From an uncultured Chryseobacterium sp. (GTDB taxonomy: Bacteria; Bacteroidota; Bacteroidia; Flavobacteriales; Weeksellaceae): a stretch of 64,000 bases of DNA. Shown one piece after another: positions 42,198-50,332 of this stretch. Within the stretch, counting starts at the first letter, position 1; every line of letters starts with the position of its first letter. The stretch is taken from NCBI GenBank assembly GCA_913777465.1, contig CAJYRQ010000051.1:1-64000 (forward strand), read 5' to 3'. Made by a program: the position numbers and the translations under genes. The notes beneath the pieces are model-generated. The model was not told the DNA's origin. It searched no databases and was given only the letters and a program-made list of their open reading frames with translations.

Positions 42198-43976
42198 ATG
42201 GGAAATATAGTAAAAGGTGGTGAATTCCTGATTAAGGAAATTCCTGCAAACGACATCTTCAGTCTTGAAGAACTGAATGAAGAACAGAAAATGCTTCGCG
42301 ATTCGGCGAAAGAATTTATAGACCGGGAAGTGGTTCCGCAAAAAGAACGTTTCGAGAAGAAAGATTATGCCTTTACCGAAGAAGTAATGCGTAAACTTGG
42401 TGAAATGGGAATGTTGGGAATTGCAGTACCTGAAGAATACGGAGGTTTGGGAATGGGATTCGTAACGACGATGCTGGCGTGCGACTATCTTTCGGGCGTT
42501 ACCGGATCTTTGGCAACCGCTTACGGCGCGCATACGGGAATCGGAACCCTGCCGATCGTGCTTTACGGAACGGAGGAACAAAAACAGAAATACCTGCCGG
42601 ATCTGGCAGCCGGAACAAAATTCGGGGCGTATTGCCTGACGGAGCCGGATGCCGGTTCTGATGCCAATTCAGGGAAAACAAGGGCTAAATTGTCTGAAGA
42701 TGGAAAACATTACATTATCAACGGACAAAAAATGTGGATTTCCAATGCAGGGTTTGCCGATACTTTTACTTTATTTGCTAAAATTGATGATGATAAAAAC
42801 ATCACCGGTTTTGTAATCAACCGTTCCGAGCTGGAAAACCCGGAAAGCCTGACGTTTGGTGAGGAAGAGCACAAACTGGGAATCCGGGCCTCTTCTACCC
42901 GACAGGTTTTCTTTAACGATATGAAAGTTCCTGTTGAAAATCTGTTGGGCGAAAGAAATAACGGTTTCAAAATCGCGCTGAACGCACTGAACGTAGGCCG
43001 TATCAAACTGGCGGCAGCCTGTCTGGATGCGCAGAGAAGAATTTTAAACCATTCCATCCAGTATTCAAACGAGAGAAAACAGTTTGGGGTATCTATTTCC
43101 ACTTTCGGAGCGATCAGAAAGAAAATTGCTGAAATGGCGACCGGTGTTTATGTAAGTGAAGCAGGATCCTACAGAGCGGCAAAAAATATCCAGGATAAAA
43201 TCGACGAGCTGGTAGCCGGCGGAATGGATCACCAGGCAGCAGAGCTGAAGGGTGTGGAAGAATTTGCAGTGGAATGTTCTATCCTGAAAGTTTTTGTTTC
43301 AGATTTGGCTCAGCATACGGCGGATGAGGGAATCCAGGTGTACGGCGGAATGGGATTCTCCGAAGATACCCCGATGGAAGCAGCATGGAGAGATTCAAGG
43401 ATTTCCAGAATTTACGAGGGAACGAATGAAATCAACCGGCTTTTAGCGGTAGGAATGCTGATTAAAAGAGCGATGAAGGGGGAACTGGATCTGTTGTCTC
43501 CGGCAATGGCAATTGGCAAAGAGCTTATGGGAATTCCTTCTTTCGATGTTCCGGATTACTCTGGTTTCATGAGTGAGGAAAAGGCGATTATTGCCAATCT
43601 GAAAAAAGTATTCCTGATGGTTTCCGGGGCAGCCCTTCAGAAATACATGATGGATATCGAAAAACAGCAGCATCTGTTATTGAATGCTTCCGAAATCCTC
43701 AACCAGATCTATATGGCAGAATCTTCGGTTTTAAGGGCTGAAAAACATTCTGCACCGGAATCTGTAGAGGCCGCCATGGCCCAGTTGAACCTTTATAAAG
43801 CCGTCGAAAAAATTATCGTTGCTGCAAAAGAGGGAATCGTTTCTTTCGCAGAAGGTGACGAGCAGCGAATGATGCTTTCCGGATTGAGAAGGTTCACCAA
43901 ATACACCAACCATCCGAATGTAGTGGCATTGACCGAAAAAGTTGCCGCCCACTACATCAATAAAGGAACTTATTAG
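42198..43976 (+). CDS. Acyl-CoA dehydrogenase
   Basis: Flavoprotein that introduces the 2,3-double bond of acyl-CoA, first step of beta-oxidation. The 592-residue protein is longer than the usual 380-400 because of a C-terminal extension of about 170 residues, as in the long-chain/VLCAD-like group. The ACAD core shows AYCLTEPDAGSDANSGKTRA near 148, WISNAGFADTFTLFAK, the FAD region FGVSISTFGAIRKKIAEMATGVYVSEA near 297, and VYGGMGFSEDTPMEAAWRDSRISRIYEGTNEINRLL near 378-413, with the likely catalytic Glu in YEGTNEI. It follows thiolase by 115 bases and completes the cluster. The electron acceptor ETF is not in the window. Confidence 0.94.
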   Translation: MGNIVKGGEFLIKEIPANDIFSLEELNEEQKMLRDSAKEFIDREVVPQKERFEKKDYAFTEEVMRKLGEMGMLGIAVPEEYGGLGMGFVTTMLACDYLSGVTGSLATAYGAHTGIGTLPIVLYGTEEQKQKYLPDLAAGTKFGAYCLTEPDAGSDANSGKTRAKLSEDGKHYIINGQKMWISNAGFADTFTLFAKIDDDKNITGFVINRSELENPESLTFGEEEHKLGIRASSTRQVFFNDMKVPVENLLGERNNGFKIALNALNVGRIKLAAACLDAQRRILNHSIQYSNERKQFGVSISTFGAIRKKIAEMATGVYVSEAGSYRAAKNIQDKIDELVAGGMDHQAAELKGVEEFAVECSILKVFVSDLAQHTADEGIQVYGGMGFSEDTPMEAAWRDSRISRIYEGTNEINRLLAVGMLIKRAMKGELDLLSPAMAIGKELMGIPSFDVPDYSGFMSEEKAIIANLKKVFLMVSGAALQKYMMDIEKQQHLLLNASEILNQIYMAESSVLRAEKHSAPESVEAAMAQLNLYKAVEKIIVAAKEGIVSFAEGDEQRMMLSGLRRFTKYTNHPNVVALTEKVAAHYINKGTY

Positions 43977-44001
43977 TCTTTTATATATAAATTTGATTTC
44001 A

Positions 44002-44034
44002 AAGCGTCTCAATTATTTGAGGCGTTTTTGTTTT
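44002..44034 (+). terminator. Terminator of the beta-oxidation cluster
   Basis: AAGCGTCTCAA pairs with TTGAGGCGTTTT, with one G:U pair and a short loop, and is followed by a T run 25 bases after the stop codon. Confidence 0.8.
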
Positions 44035-44109
44035 TAAGAAAATCCTCGATTTCATTTTAATTGACTTGAAACTTCTTGTAGCAGTAGTGGTTTAAATTAT
44101 GTTTCTTCT

Positions 44110-44409
44110 TAATTTAATATGATCCCGACTGTATTGATTTCATAATCAGCCAATTATTTAATTCAAAAATAAAAATGAATCTGATTCAGTCAGGGTTCTG
44201 AATACCACTCTTTCTGGTACAACAAATAAATGGTTTTACGCTTCTGACAGGATTTCATCCTATCCTTTACTAAGCCATTCCTTCGGGACTTTAAAACAAT
44301 ATAAATCCCTCCCTGATTGAAAAATAACCAAAGTGATGATCAAGACCTTTGAACCTATTTCTGACAGGAGAAACTTCCGGCATCCAGCTTCCCTCTTCCT
44401 GCCTTTTAA
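44110..44409 (+). repeat. Dispersed intergenic repeat, family 1, copy B
   Basis: Non-coding region of about 300 bases. From left: a TTCAAAAATAAAAATG head near 44161, TGATTCAGTCAGGGTTCTGAATA, a module at 44224-44295 (GGTTTTACGCTTCTGACAGG, ATTTCATCCTATCC, CTTCGGGACTTTAAAA), CCCTCCCTGATTGAAAAA, and the tail CTTCCGGCATCCAGCTTCCC ending at 44409. The reverse complement of 60047-60360 follows it block by block. No other feature is seen up to 44551. Confidence 0.7.
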
Positions 44410-44551
44410 TCCAGGTGCTATTCCGAGTTCACGTTAACTTAATCGGCAGAAAAAAATTAAATATTTTTGATTGGCTTTATTTTAATTTTTAATGTAATAA
44501 AAACCAGTATTAAACTGTCTTTAATCATAGATTAATTTAAAAAAATATATA

Positions 44552-44869
44552 ATGAAAAAGTTGTTGTTTCCTATTGTACTGTCTATTTCCGTTTCCTTTT
44601 CTGCCCAGAGAAAAGAATTGAAACCGTTTATTGTGACAACTGATACTCTTAACAAAAAAACCGAGCGCATCAGAGATACAGTCGGACCGGCAAATCAGGA
44701 GAAAAATCTTTACAACATGCCCACTGCAAAACCTTTTAAGGGCACTGAATATTCCAGCCTAAAGGATACCAGAACCGACCGGGCAGACTACAAAATGCTT
44801 AACGCCATGAAACCGGAAGAAGGTCAGACTGAAAAAGCTGATCATCTTTCCAGGTCTCAAAGCAAATAA
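44552..44869 (+). CDS. Small exported protein, function unknown
   Basis: A 105-residue protein with a signal peptide MKKLLFPIVLSISVSFSAQ. The mature part of about 87 residues is hydrophilic, rich in Lys, Thr, Glu and Asp, with no predicted membrane segment and no cysteine. The pattern (TTDTLNKKTERIRDTVGPANQEKNLYNMP) suggests little secondary structure. No family recognised. It stands alone between repeat copy B and the HD hydrolase gene. Confidence 0.7.
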   Translation: MKKLLFPIVLSISVSFSAQRKELKPFIVTTDTLNKKTERIRDTVGPANQEKNLYNMPTAKPFKGTEYSSLKDTRTDRADYKMLNAMKPEEGQTEKADHLSRSQSK

Positions 44870-44973
44870 AGCGGCATCTCTTTTCATTTAATAAAAAGAG
44901 GAATTTTAATGTTAAAAAATACCTGTAATAAATGAATTGATGCAAAGAGTAAAAGCCGATTAAAATAATAGAT

Positions 44974-45012
44974 AAAAAATGCCCTGAAATTTTAGAGCAT
45001 TTTTTATTTTTG
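44974..45012 (+). promoter_or_regulatory. Hairpin overlapping the -7 box of the HD hydrolase gene
   Basis: AAAAAATGC (44974-44982) pairs with GCATTTTTT (44997-45005) and could terminate the upstream transcript. The last bases of the stem overlap the -7 box TATTTTTG (45005-45012), which lies 18 bases before the ATG at 45031. No -33 TTG is visible at standard spacing. Confidence 0.5.
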
Positions 45013-45030
45013 CAGTCTACTGTAAAGATA

Positions 45031-45477
45031 ATGACTAAAGAAGAACTGCTCAACAGAGCCATAAAAATAGCTGATAAGGCACACAAAGGACAGACTGATA
45101 AATACCATGCACCCTACATTGCCCACGTCATGCGGGTAATGGAATACGGAAAAACATTGGACGAAAAAATCGTAGGCGTATTGCACGACGTGGTGGAAGA
45201 CCATCCCCAGGAGTTCAGCCTGGATTACCTTCGTGACGAAGGCTTTCCGGAATATATCATTTTTGCCATCAGCTGCCTGACCAAATTCGATCCTGATGAA
45301 GAATATGACGACTTTGTAAAAAGAACCGAAAGGTCACCGCTTGCCGTAGCCGTAAAGCTCAATGACCTGCGGGACAATATGGATCTGAGAAGGGTAAACC
45401 GGGAACTGACGCCGAAAGATATCAAAAGGTTCAACAAATACCTGAAAGCTTATCATTACCTGATTGAAAAATATTAA
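45031..45477 (+). CDS. HD-domain phosphohydrolase, RelA/SpoT hydrolase-like
   Basis: A 148-residue cytoplasmic metal-dependent phosphohydrolase. The order of motifs follows the (p)ppGpp-hydrolase type of HD domain: AHKGQTDKYHAPYIAHVMRVM with the first His, VGVLHDVVEDHP with the His-Asp pair and following Glu-Asp, and VAVKLNDLRDNMDLRR in the place of the SpoT Lys-Leu-Ala-Asp-x-x-x-Asn-Met motif. No synthetase domain is attached, as in small alarmone hydrolases. The substrate could also be another nucleotide. The ATG at 45031 is used; an in-frame TTG at 45010 lies inside the -7 box. Confidence 0.82.
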   Translation: MTKEELLNRAIKIADKAHKGQTDKYHAPYIAHVMRVMEYGKTLDEKIVGVLHDVVEDHPQEFSLDYLRDEGFPEYIIFAISCLTKFDPDEEYDDFVKRTERSPLAVAVKLNDLRDNMDLRRVNRELTPKDIKRFNKYLKAYHYLIEKY

Positions 45478-45481
45478 AAAT

Positions 45482-45513
45482 AAATCCTCCACCGTTGTAA
45501 CGATGGAGGATTT
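45482..45513. terminator. Bidirectional terminator
   Basis: AAATCCTCCAcCGTT pairs with AACGaTGGAGGATTT around a two-base loop. It serves the HD gene (plus) and the DUF2490 gene (minus, stop at 45538). Confidence 0.85.
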
Positions 45514-45537
45514 ATTTTTATCCAACCGATGATTCTC

Positions 45538-46254
45538 TTAATCCGCTCCCGGGAAATGGTAGGTTTTTGCCGGTGGGTTTGTATCGTCTATATTGATGTT
45601 TAAAGCAAGGTAAATAAAATGGAAATTCTTGTTTCCTTTCGCCTCGAACTCCCTTTGCATCAGGTAGCCGCCCAGCACCCCGAAATGTTCGTCGATCTGG
45701 TATCCGAGACCGCCGTAAATCCTGTTTCTTGCAAATGACGGCTTGTTGGGGGAAACAATAAAGATTTCGTCATATACATTGGCAAAAAGGGTTTTCGGTC
45801 CGATCTTTTTTGCATTTAATGGAACTGAAATATTCAGACGGTACCGGTAACGCATCCTTTCCGAGCTTTTATCCGTCTGTGGCTCATAGAACCATGACTT
45901 TTCAGCACGCAATCTGTTTTCAAATTTGACGATTCCTTTTTTAAAATCGATCACATCCTGAAGCCATACCCTGAATTCCTCCCTGCTGATCGCATGCTCC
46001 TTGTACGTTGCATATCTCCCCATTCCGATAAAGGGTTTATGGTTTTTCGTCAGGTTATATCCCAATCCTCCTTTTATTTCGTAATAATCCGGATAGGTAT
46101 ATTCTTCAATTCCTCTCGACTGTCCTTCCAGGTACAGGAAAAATTTCGGATGGAATTTATAAGTTATCGTCAGTGCATTGAAGCTGGAAATATGTTCCTG
46201 TGCTTTAAAAAAGGTAATGCTCAATAATAAGCCCAAACTTATAAACAGTTTCAT
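45538..46254 (-). CDS. DUF2490-family outer-membrane protein
   Basis: A 238-residue exported protein with a signal peptide ending near ITFFKAQ. It shows a run of amphipathic beta strands with aromatic girdles (ITYKFHPKFFLYLEGQSRG, GGLGYNLTKNHKPFIGMGRYATY, MRYRYRLNISVPLNAK, IYGGLGYQIDEHFGVLGGYLMQRE), consistent with a small barrel. The phrase LRAEKSWFYEP with RMRYRYRL is typical of DUF2490, a Bacteroidota/Proteobacteria family of unknown function. It lies 73 bases downstream of the TonB-dependent receptor gene on the same strand, so the two may be cotranscribed. Confidence 0.85.
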   Translation of the reverse strand: MKLFISLGLLLSITFFKAQEHISSFNALTITYKFHPKFFLYLEGQSRGIEEYTYPDYYEIKGGLGYNLTKNHKPFIGMGRYATYKEHAISREEFRVWLQDVIDFKKGIVKFENRLRAEKSWFYEPQTDKSSERMRYRYRLNISVPLNAKKIGPKTLFANVYDEIFIVSPNKPSFARNRIYGGLGYQIDEHFGVLGGYLMQREFEAKGNKNFHFIYLALNINIDDTNPPAKTYHFPGAD

Positions 46255-46327
46255 CTAAAAAATTTTTGCAAATGTAGATGAATTAACAATTTCGTAATAT
46301 TAACTTTAATTCATTATTAATTAACAT

Positions 46328-48139
46328 TTAATTAATATTGATATTATAGGAAAAACCCAAATGAAACCACCTTTGAGGCATCTGCACGCCAAAAGTCTCT
46401 GTATAATAAGTATTTGTGATATCATTAATCAGAACATACACGGAAAAGTTTTTTTTAACGAAACTTAATTTTTCATCAACCAGATGATAGCTTCCGTTGT
46501 TCAGCCTTTCGTTATAACGGTAAGCAACCTCATTGGTGAAGTTCTTAAGGAACCTTGTTTCTAATTTTGCTATCAACTGATGCCTTAGATTGTCCAGTGC
46601 ATACCGTGCTAAAAAATTGCCCGGCTGATTAATTTTATTATCCAGATAGGTATAACCGACCGTATATTTCAGCCAGTCATTCACGCGGTGATTCAATTCT
46701 GCTTCTATCCCTTTGATTGTAGCATTACCGATATTCTGGGCAGACCAGAACGCATCGCTTTCATTAATTTTAGTCCAGTCGATTGCATCGTGCGTATCCC
46801 TCAGGAAACCGCTTACTTTGGCCAGAATATTTTTTGTCTGATACTGATAGCCTATTTCAGCGTATACCGCATTTTCAGGTTTCAGATCCTGATTCCCTCG
46901 CTCTGTCTTGCTGGTGTAAAAAAGATCCGTAAACGTCGGTACCCGGTGTACCCTGGCAATGTTTCCATACACCTTATTGTTTTGGTTAAAGGTAAACCCT
47001 AAATCCAGTCCCGGATAGAAAAAATTGCCTTCCTTGGAATAGTTGGCCCAGGAAATCCCCGGACTGATGTTTAATTTTTTGTCCAGCAGGGAAAAATGAT
47101 GCTCAAAAAACACCTGTGAAACAAAACGGTTAGGGTTCCCAAGATTATTGCTCACCAGAAACTCTTTTCTCAGTTCAACACCGACTCCGGTAGTTCCCAA
47201 TCCCCATTCATAAGCGGAGTTTACTTCACCGCCTATATTGTTCCCGATATGCATATTGCGGTATATCTCCGGTTTTGCCCTATTGAAAACGTACATATCC
47301 TGGCCTCTTCTCCAGTACACATTTGAACTGAGTTTCAGATTCCCGAATTTCTGCCGATGCGCCAGACTAACCACGGAAGCCTGGGTTTCCTCGTATTGCT
47401 CCGTTGCTGCTTTGGATGCATAAAACCCGTTGGCTCCGAATTTTTTCTCGGAAAAGCCTGCCTGCAGTCTCACGTTGCCGTCTTTTATATTAAGCTTGCT
47501 CTGGTAAAAAACATTCCGGATTTCGTAATCCGTATTATAGATATATCCCTGGGAAGCTGCAGAATTGGCCTGCAACGAATTTGAGAATTTCTCATTTCCC
47601 AACTGAGCATTCAGCCCGAAGCCATAGGTCTCAAAATCTCCGCCTTCCGCACTTACTTTTACCCTTTTTCCCGGATCGGTCTTTGTGATCACATTGATGA
47701 CACCGGCATAGGCATTTTGCCCGAAACGTCTTGCAGCCGGCCCTTTGATTACCTCGATCCGTTCTACGTCATCCAGGTCTACCGGCAGATTCATGGAATT
47801 GTGTCCGGTCTGCGAATCGTTCATCCTGATGCCGTTCAGCAGCAGCAGAACCTGCTCAAAAGAACTTCCCCGAAAGCCGATATCACTCTGGACTCCATTG
47901 GCGCCCCGCCTTCTGACATCCATCCCGGGAACCAGCTGCAGGATTTCATCAATGCTTTTTGCAGGAGAATTTGCAATCTCTTCTTTTGTAATGATGGTGA
48001 TATTCTGGTTTGCCGTTTTGTACGGGGTGGAAAAAAGCTTTCCCTGGACTTCAATGGTTTCAATATCCGTTGCTTTTTCCTGTGCCTGTGCGAAAAACAG
48101 GGCTCCGAGGAAAAAAATGCTCCCAGCTTTTTTTATCAT
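46328..48139 (-). CDS. TonB-dependent outer-membrane receptor
   Basis: A 603-residue receptor, short for the family and without the carboxypeptidase-like N-terminal domain common in SusC proteins; size and layout resemble BtuB/siderophore-type receptors. The signal peptide ends at FFAQAQ. The plug domain (about 20-140) holds ITKEEIANSPAKSIDEILQLVPGMDVRRRGANG, DIGFRGSSFEQVLLLLNGIRMND and VERIEVIKGPAARRFGQNAYAGVINVITK. The barrel ends in an aromatic strand. The ATG at 48139 is used because it begins the signal peptide; an upstream in-frame start would precede the promoter. The substrate is unknown. Confidence 0.92.
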   Translation of the reverse strand: MIKKAGSIFFLGALFFAQAQEKATDIETIEVQGKLFSTPYKTANQNITIITKEEIANSPAKSIDEILQLVPGMDVRRRGANGVQSDIGFRGSSFEQVLLLLNGIRMNDSQTGHNSMNLPVDLDDVERIEVIKGPAARRFGQNAYAGVINVITKTDPGKRVKVSAEGGDFETYGFGLNAQLGNEKFSNSLQANSAASQGYIYNTDYEIRNVFYQSKLNIKDGNVRLQAGFSEKKFGANGFYASKAATEQYEETQASVVSLAHRQKFGNLKLSSNVYWRRGQDMYVFNRAKPEIYRNMHIGNNIGGEVNSAYEWGLGTTGVGVELRKEFLVSNNLGNPNRFVSQVFFEHHFSLLDKKLNISPGISWANYSKEGNFFYPGLDLGFTFNQNNKVYGNIARVHRVPTFTDLFYTSKTERGNQDLKPENAVYAEIGYQYQTKNILAKVSGFLRDTHDAIDWTKINESDAFWSAQNIGNATIKGIEAELNHRVNDWLKYTVGYTYLDNKINQPGNFLARYALDNLRHQLIAKLETRFLKNFTNEVAYRYNERLNNGSYHLVDEKLSFVKKNFSVYVLINDITNTYYTETFGVQMPQRWFHLGFSYNININ

Positions 48140-48174
48140 AATTTCGGGTTTATTCTCAGTTAGTTTTACGATCC

Positions 48175-48206
48175 CAAAAGTAGTGGAGTTCCCGAACACA
48201 GGCAAA
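48175..48206 (-). promoter_or_regulatory. Promoter of the TonB-dependent receptor gene
   Basis: On the minus strand TTTG (48203-48206), 20 bases, then TACTTTTG (48175-48182). The ATG follows 35 bases later. No cobalamin riboswitch or clear Fur-like palindrome is seen. Confidence 0.7.
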
Positions 48207-48219
48207 TGATAGTTGTCAT

Positions 48220-48248
48220 AAAAAAAAGGATGCGGTATATCGCATCCT
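48220..48248 (-). terminator. Terminator of the 16-residue peptide gene
   Basis: GGATGCG (48228-48234) and CGCATCC (48241-48247) form a GC-rich stem. On the minus strand it is followed immediately by eight T. It begins 15 bases after the stop codon of the small gene. Confidence 0.85.
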
Positions 48249-48262
48249 GGGAATTATGGTTT

Positions 48263-48313
48263 TTATCTTTTTCTCATTAAATGTGTAACCAGATCTCTGA
48301 ATAATTTTTTCAT
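48263..48313 (-). CDS. Putative 16-residue cationic peptide gene
   Basis: The frame reads MKKLFRDLVTHLMRKR and then TAA. It begins with ATG and ends 15 bases before a strong terminator. A promoter-like TTG-N20-TAAAATTG (48366-48368 and 48338-48345, one mismatch in the -7 box) lies 24 bases upstream of the ATG. The peptide is strongly basic and can form an amphipathic helix with Leu/Phe/Val on one face. It could be a membrane-active or toxin-like peptide, a leader peptide, or a non-coding RNA whose frame is accidental. The rest of the gap 48346-48579 is AT-rich and empty. Confidence 0.5.
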   Translation of the reverse strand: MKKLFRDLVTHLMRKR

Positions 48314-48579
48314 ATCTAAATTACCTATTTATGAATACAATTTTAATACATTTTACATTAGAAAGCAATACCTCGTCAATAAAATATAAAGAATTTTTCA
48401 GCTAATTCTCTTTTTGCTGTTTTGATAATTAAAGCTCATTTTTTTTCAATATTTAAAATTCCAATGATTCAGAATGAGAGGAAAATATAAAATTCATAAA
48501 AATATTTGTTTCTTCATTGCGAATTAGTGAAAAGTCACTTTCGTAAAAGCCTAAAATCAGATTCTTTTTAAGAAAAAAA

Positions 48580-48801
48580 TTATTTTTTAGGCTTAAAAAT
48601 ATGCCTCATGGCGTTGTCGAAATCGGATAATAGAGCCACATCTTCCGCTTTAATGAATTCCGTTTTTTTCACGACAACAATTTTACCGATATCAATTTTC
48701 AAATCCGGATGATTCTTCTTGATATCGGCTACATCAAAATATTCTTCTTTTTCTACAAGAATACTTTTTATCTTTTTTTCTTTTAATATATCAGGTAACA
48801 T
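48580..48801 (-). CDS. Small protein of unknown function
   Basis: A 73-residue hydrophilic protein rich in Lys, Asp and Glu. It has two hydrophobic strand-like segments (IKSILVEKEEYFDVADI and DIGKIVVVKKTEFI) and a C-terminal helix (DVALLSDFDNAMRHIFKPKK). The pattern slightly resembles small DNA-binding or antirepressor-type domains, but I cannot name a family. The ATG at 48801 is used in preference to a TTG two codons upstream. It lies between the tiny peptide gene and the transposase and may be accessory. Confidence 0.6.
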   Translation of the reverse strand: MLPDILKEKKIKSILVEKEEYFDVADIKKNHPDLKIDIGKIVVVKKTEFIKAEDVALLSDFDNAMRHIFKPKK

Positions 48802-48964
48802 TTTCAACTGTTAAAGTAGTCATATTTGTGCTAAACTGAAAGAAATAATTATTTCTTTTTCAGATTTTTGTCTCCATAAAAACAACCGGTAGTAAAATAA
48901 AACGGTTTCCGGTAACAAATTTATGAATATACAACTGTATTCTTATATTATCACCCTTGTGCTA

Positions 48965-50009
48965 CATACCACAAAATCAGATAACATTCACTGATAGATT
49001 GCGTTACCTTTGGAATTACCGGTTGCTGGTGCCTCTTACAGGATAAGACTTTTGTATTTGGTTCTGACTTTACTTTTTCTAAGCAGGTAAACGAATTTGG
49101 TATGATCCGGTGTGCTTCTCAGGTTGAACCTGTACAGGAATTCATTTACATAGCGTTGAAGATGTTTTCGGGAAACTGAATTGTAAATACCGTAAATCGA
49201 ATTTTTAAGGATCTTCCAGCAGCCTTCGATACTGTTGGTGTGTATCGTTTTATCTTTTGCATTAACGTATTCTTTTTTGGAATGGTCTACCACAACATGG
49301 TAATAAGCTCGGTTCAATCCATTGTATCCGCTCCATTCATCGCTGATCAGCCTCGTATTCTCCCGGTTTACATAACGGCGGATCAAAGGCTGGATGTTGC
49401 TTTTGGCGGTGCTTTCTATAACAAAGGCATTCATTTTGCCGCCCCGCTGCAGCATGCCCATTACCGGAACTTTGTCGGGAAAATTGCGCCCTTCGGAATA
49501 TTTTACTTTTTTCCGTGAATGCCTGTTTTTGTTTTTACCGCCGATAAAAGTTTCGTCACATTCGATATCGCCCTCAAGCTCATGGCTGTTTTCAATTCCG
49601 AAACATTCGCGGATACGGTGGGATAAAAACCAAGCGGTTTTCTGGGTAACGCCGATGTCTTTCGCCAGCTGGACAGAACTGATGCCCTTTTTGCCGCTGG
49701 TAAGCAGCCAGATCGCCAGGAACCATTTCTGAAGGCTGATCTTGGTATTCTCGAACATCGTACCGGTCTTCACGTTAAAATATTTACCGGTATTCTTACA
49801 TCGGTAACGGTTGTTACTGCACTTATATATTTTTGACTCCGGATCGAACGGACTTTCTACAATCCCGCCCCATCTCATTTGCTCTAGATAATCTATACAT
49901 ACCTGCTCGGAGGAGAAAGTTCGGATCAATTCCAGTACAGATTTGAAATTTGTGTTAATCATGGTATTGCAATATTAGCAATTATCTGAACGTGTAGTTT
50001 TGCGGCATA
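48965..50009 (-). mobile_element. IS1595-family insertion sequence
   Basis: The transposase gene is flanked by imperfect inverted ends: reading inwards, CATACCACAAAATCAGATAA on the left (48965-48984) and TATGCCGCAAAAC on the right (50009 inwards), sharing AT(A/G)CC(A/G)CAAAA and an offset TCAGATAA. The resulting length of about 1045 bases fits the family. I see no 8-base target duplication at these limits, so the boundaries are uncertain or the copy is old. Confidence 0.5.
49036..49962 (-). CDS. IS1595-family (ISXO2-like) DDE transposase
   Basis: A 308-residue transposase that looks intact. The N-terminal zinc-ribbon region (MRWGGIVESPFDPESKIYKCSNNRYRCKNTGKYFNVKTGTMFENTK) has the typical Lys-Tyr-x-Cys...Arg-Tyr-x-Cys pattern, with an N-terminal cysteine pair partly replaced. 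Next come a helix-turn-helix (GISSVQLAKDIGVTQKTAWFLSHRIR) and the DDE catalytic core: IECDETFIGGK with the first Asp, LISDEWSGYNGL with the second, and NSIEGCWKILKNSIYGIY with the final Asn/His-Glu block characteristic of IS1595. No passenger gene is seen. Confidence 0.92.
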   Translation of the reverse strand: MINTNFKSVLELIRTFSSEQVCIDYLEQMRWGGIVESPFDPESKIYKCSNNRYRCKNTGKYFNVKTGTMFENTKISLQKWFLAIWLLTSGKKGISSVQLAKDIGVTQKTAWFLSHRIRECFGIENSHELEGDIECDETFIGGKNKNRHSRKKVKYSEGRNFPDKVPVMGMLQRGGKMNAFVIESTAKSNIQPLIRRYVNRENTRLISDEWSGYNGLNRAYYHVVVDHSKKEYVNAKDKTIHTNSIEGCWKILKNSIYGIYNSVSRKHLQRYVNEFLYRFNLRSTPDHTKFVYLLRKSKVRTKYKSLIL

Positions 50010-50126
50010 TTATTAAATTTTAGTTAAAGTTTCTAATTTTTTCTAAAAATCGTGATTTAGTGAAATGTGAGCAGGATTTAATTCAATAGTTTTTGAAAAA
50101 ATGTTTCATTTTAACCTAAAGACAAC

Positions 50127-50275
50127 GGTGTAGAAATGTAAATAATTACCATGTGTCAGCACTTTAGCTGATTCCGGAAATTTCAGATGAAGAAAAAATA
50201 GCTCCAAAAAAACCTGGCTCAGCCAATGTTGAAAACCGAGCTTTTCATGTGGTGTAGATTTGTAAATAGTTGCCA
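50127..50275 (+). repeat. Imperfect direct repeat between the IS and uvrA
   Basis: Two 25-base copies at 50127-50151 and 50251-50275 share GGTGTAGA, TGTAAATA and a TT(A/G)CCA-type end, with about five differences. The 124-base spacing and the position next to the IS suggest a duplicated segment. No gene is found in 50010-50332. A -7 box TAATTTTG (50308-50315) precedes uvrA by 17 bases. Confidence 0.6.
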
Positions 50276-50332
50276 AAACATATAACAGAACTTCCGTCAA
50301 AATTTCGTAATTTTGTTAGTCTTAATTTTACT

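Noticed and set aside
48140..48260. Possible cobalamin riboswitch ahead of the BtuB-sized TonB receptor
   Set aside because: The leader is only about 35 bases after the promoter and has no conserved B12-box-like structure. The hairpin there belongs to the upstream small gene.
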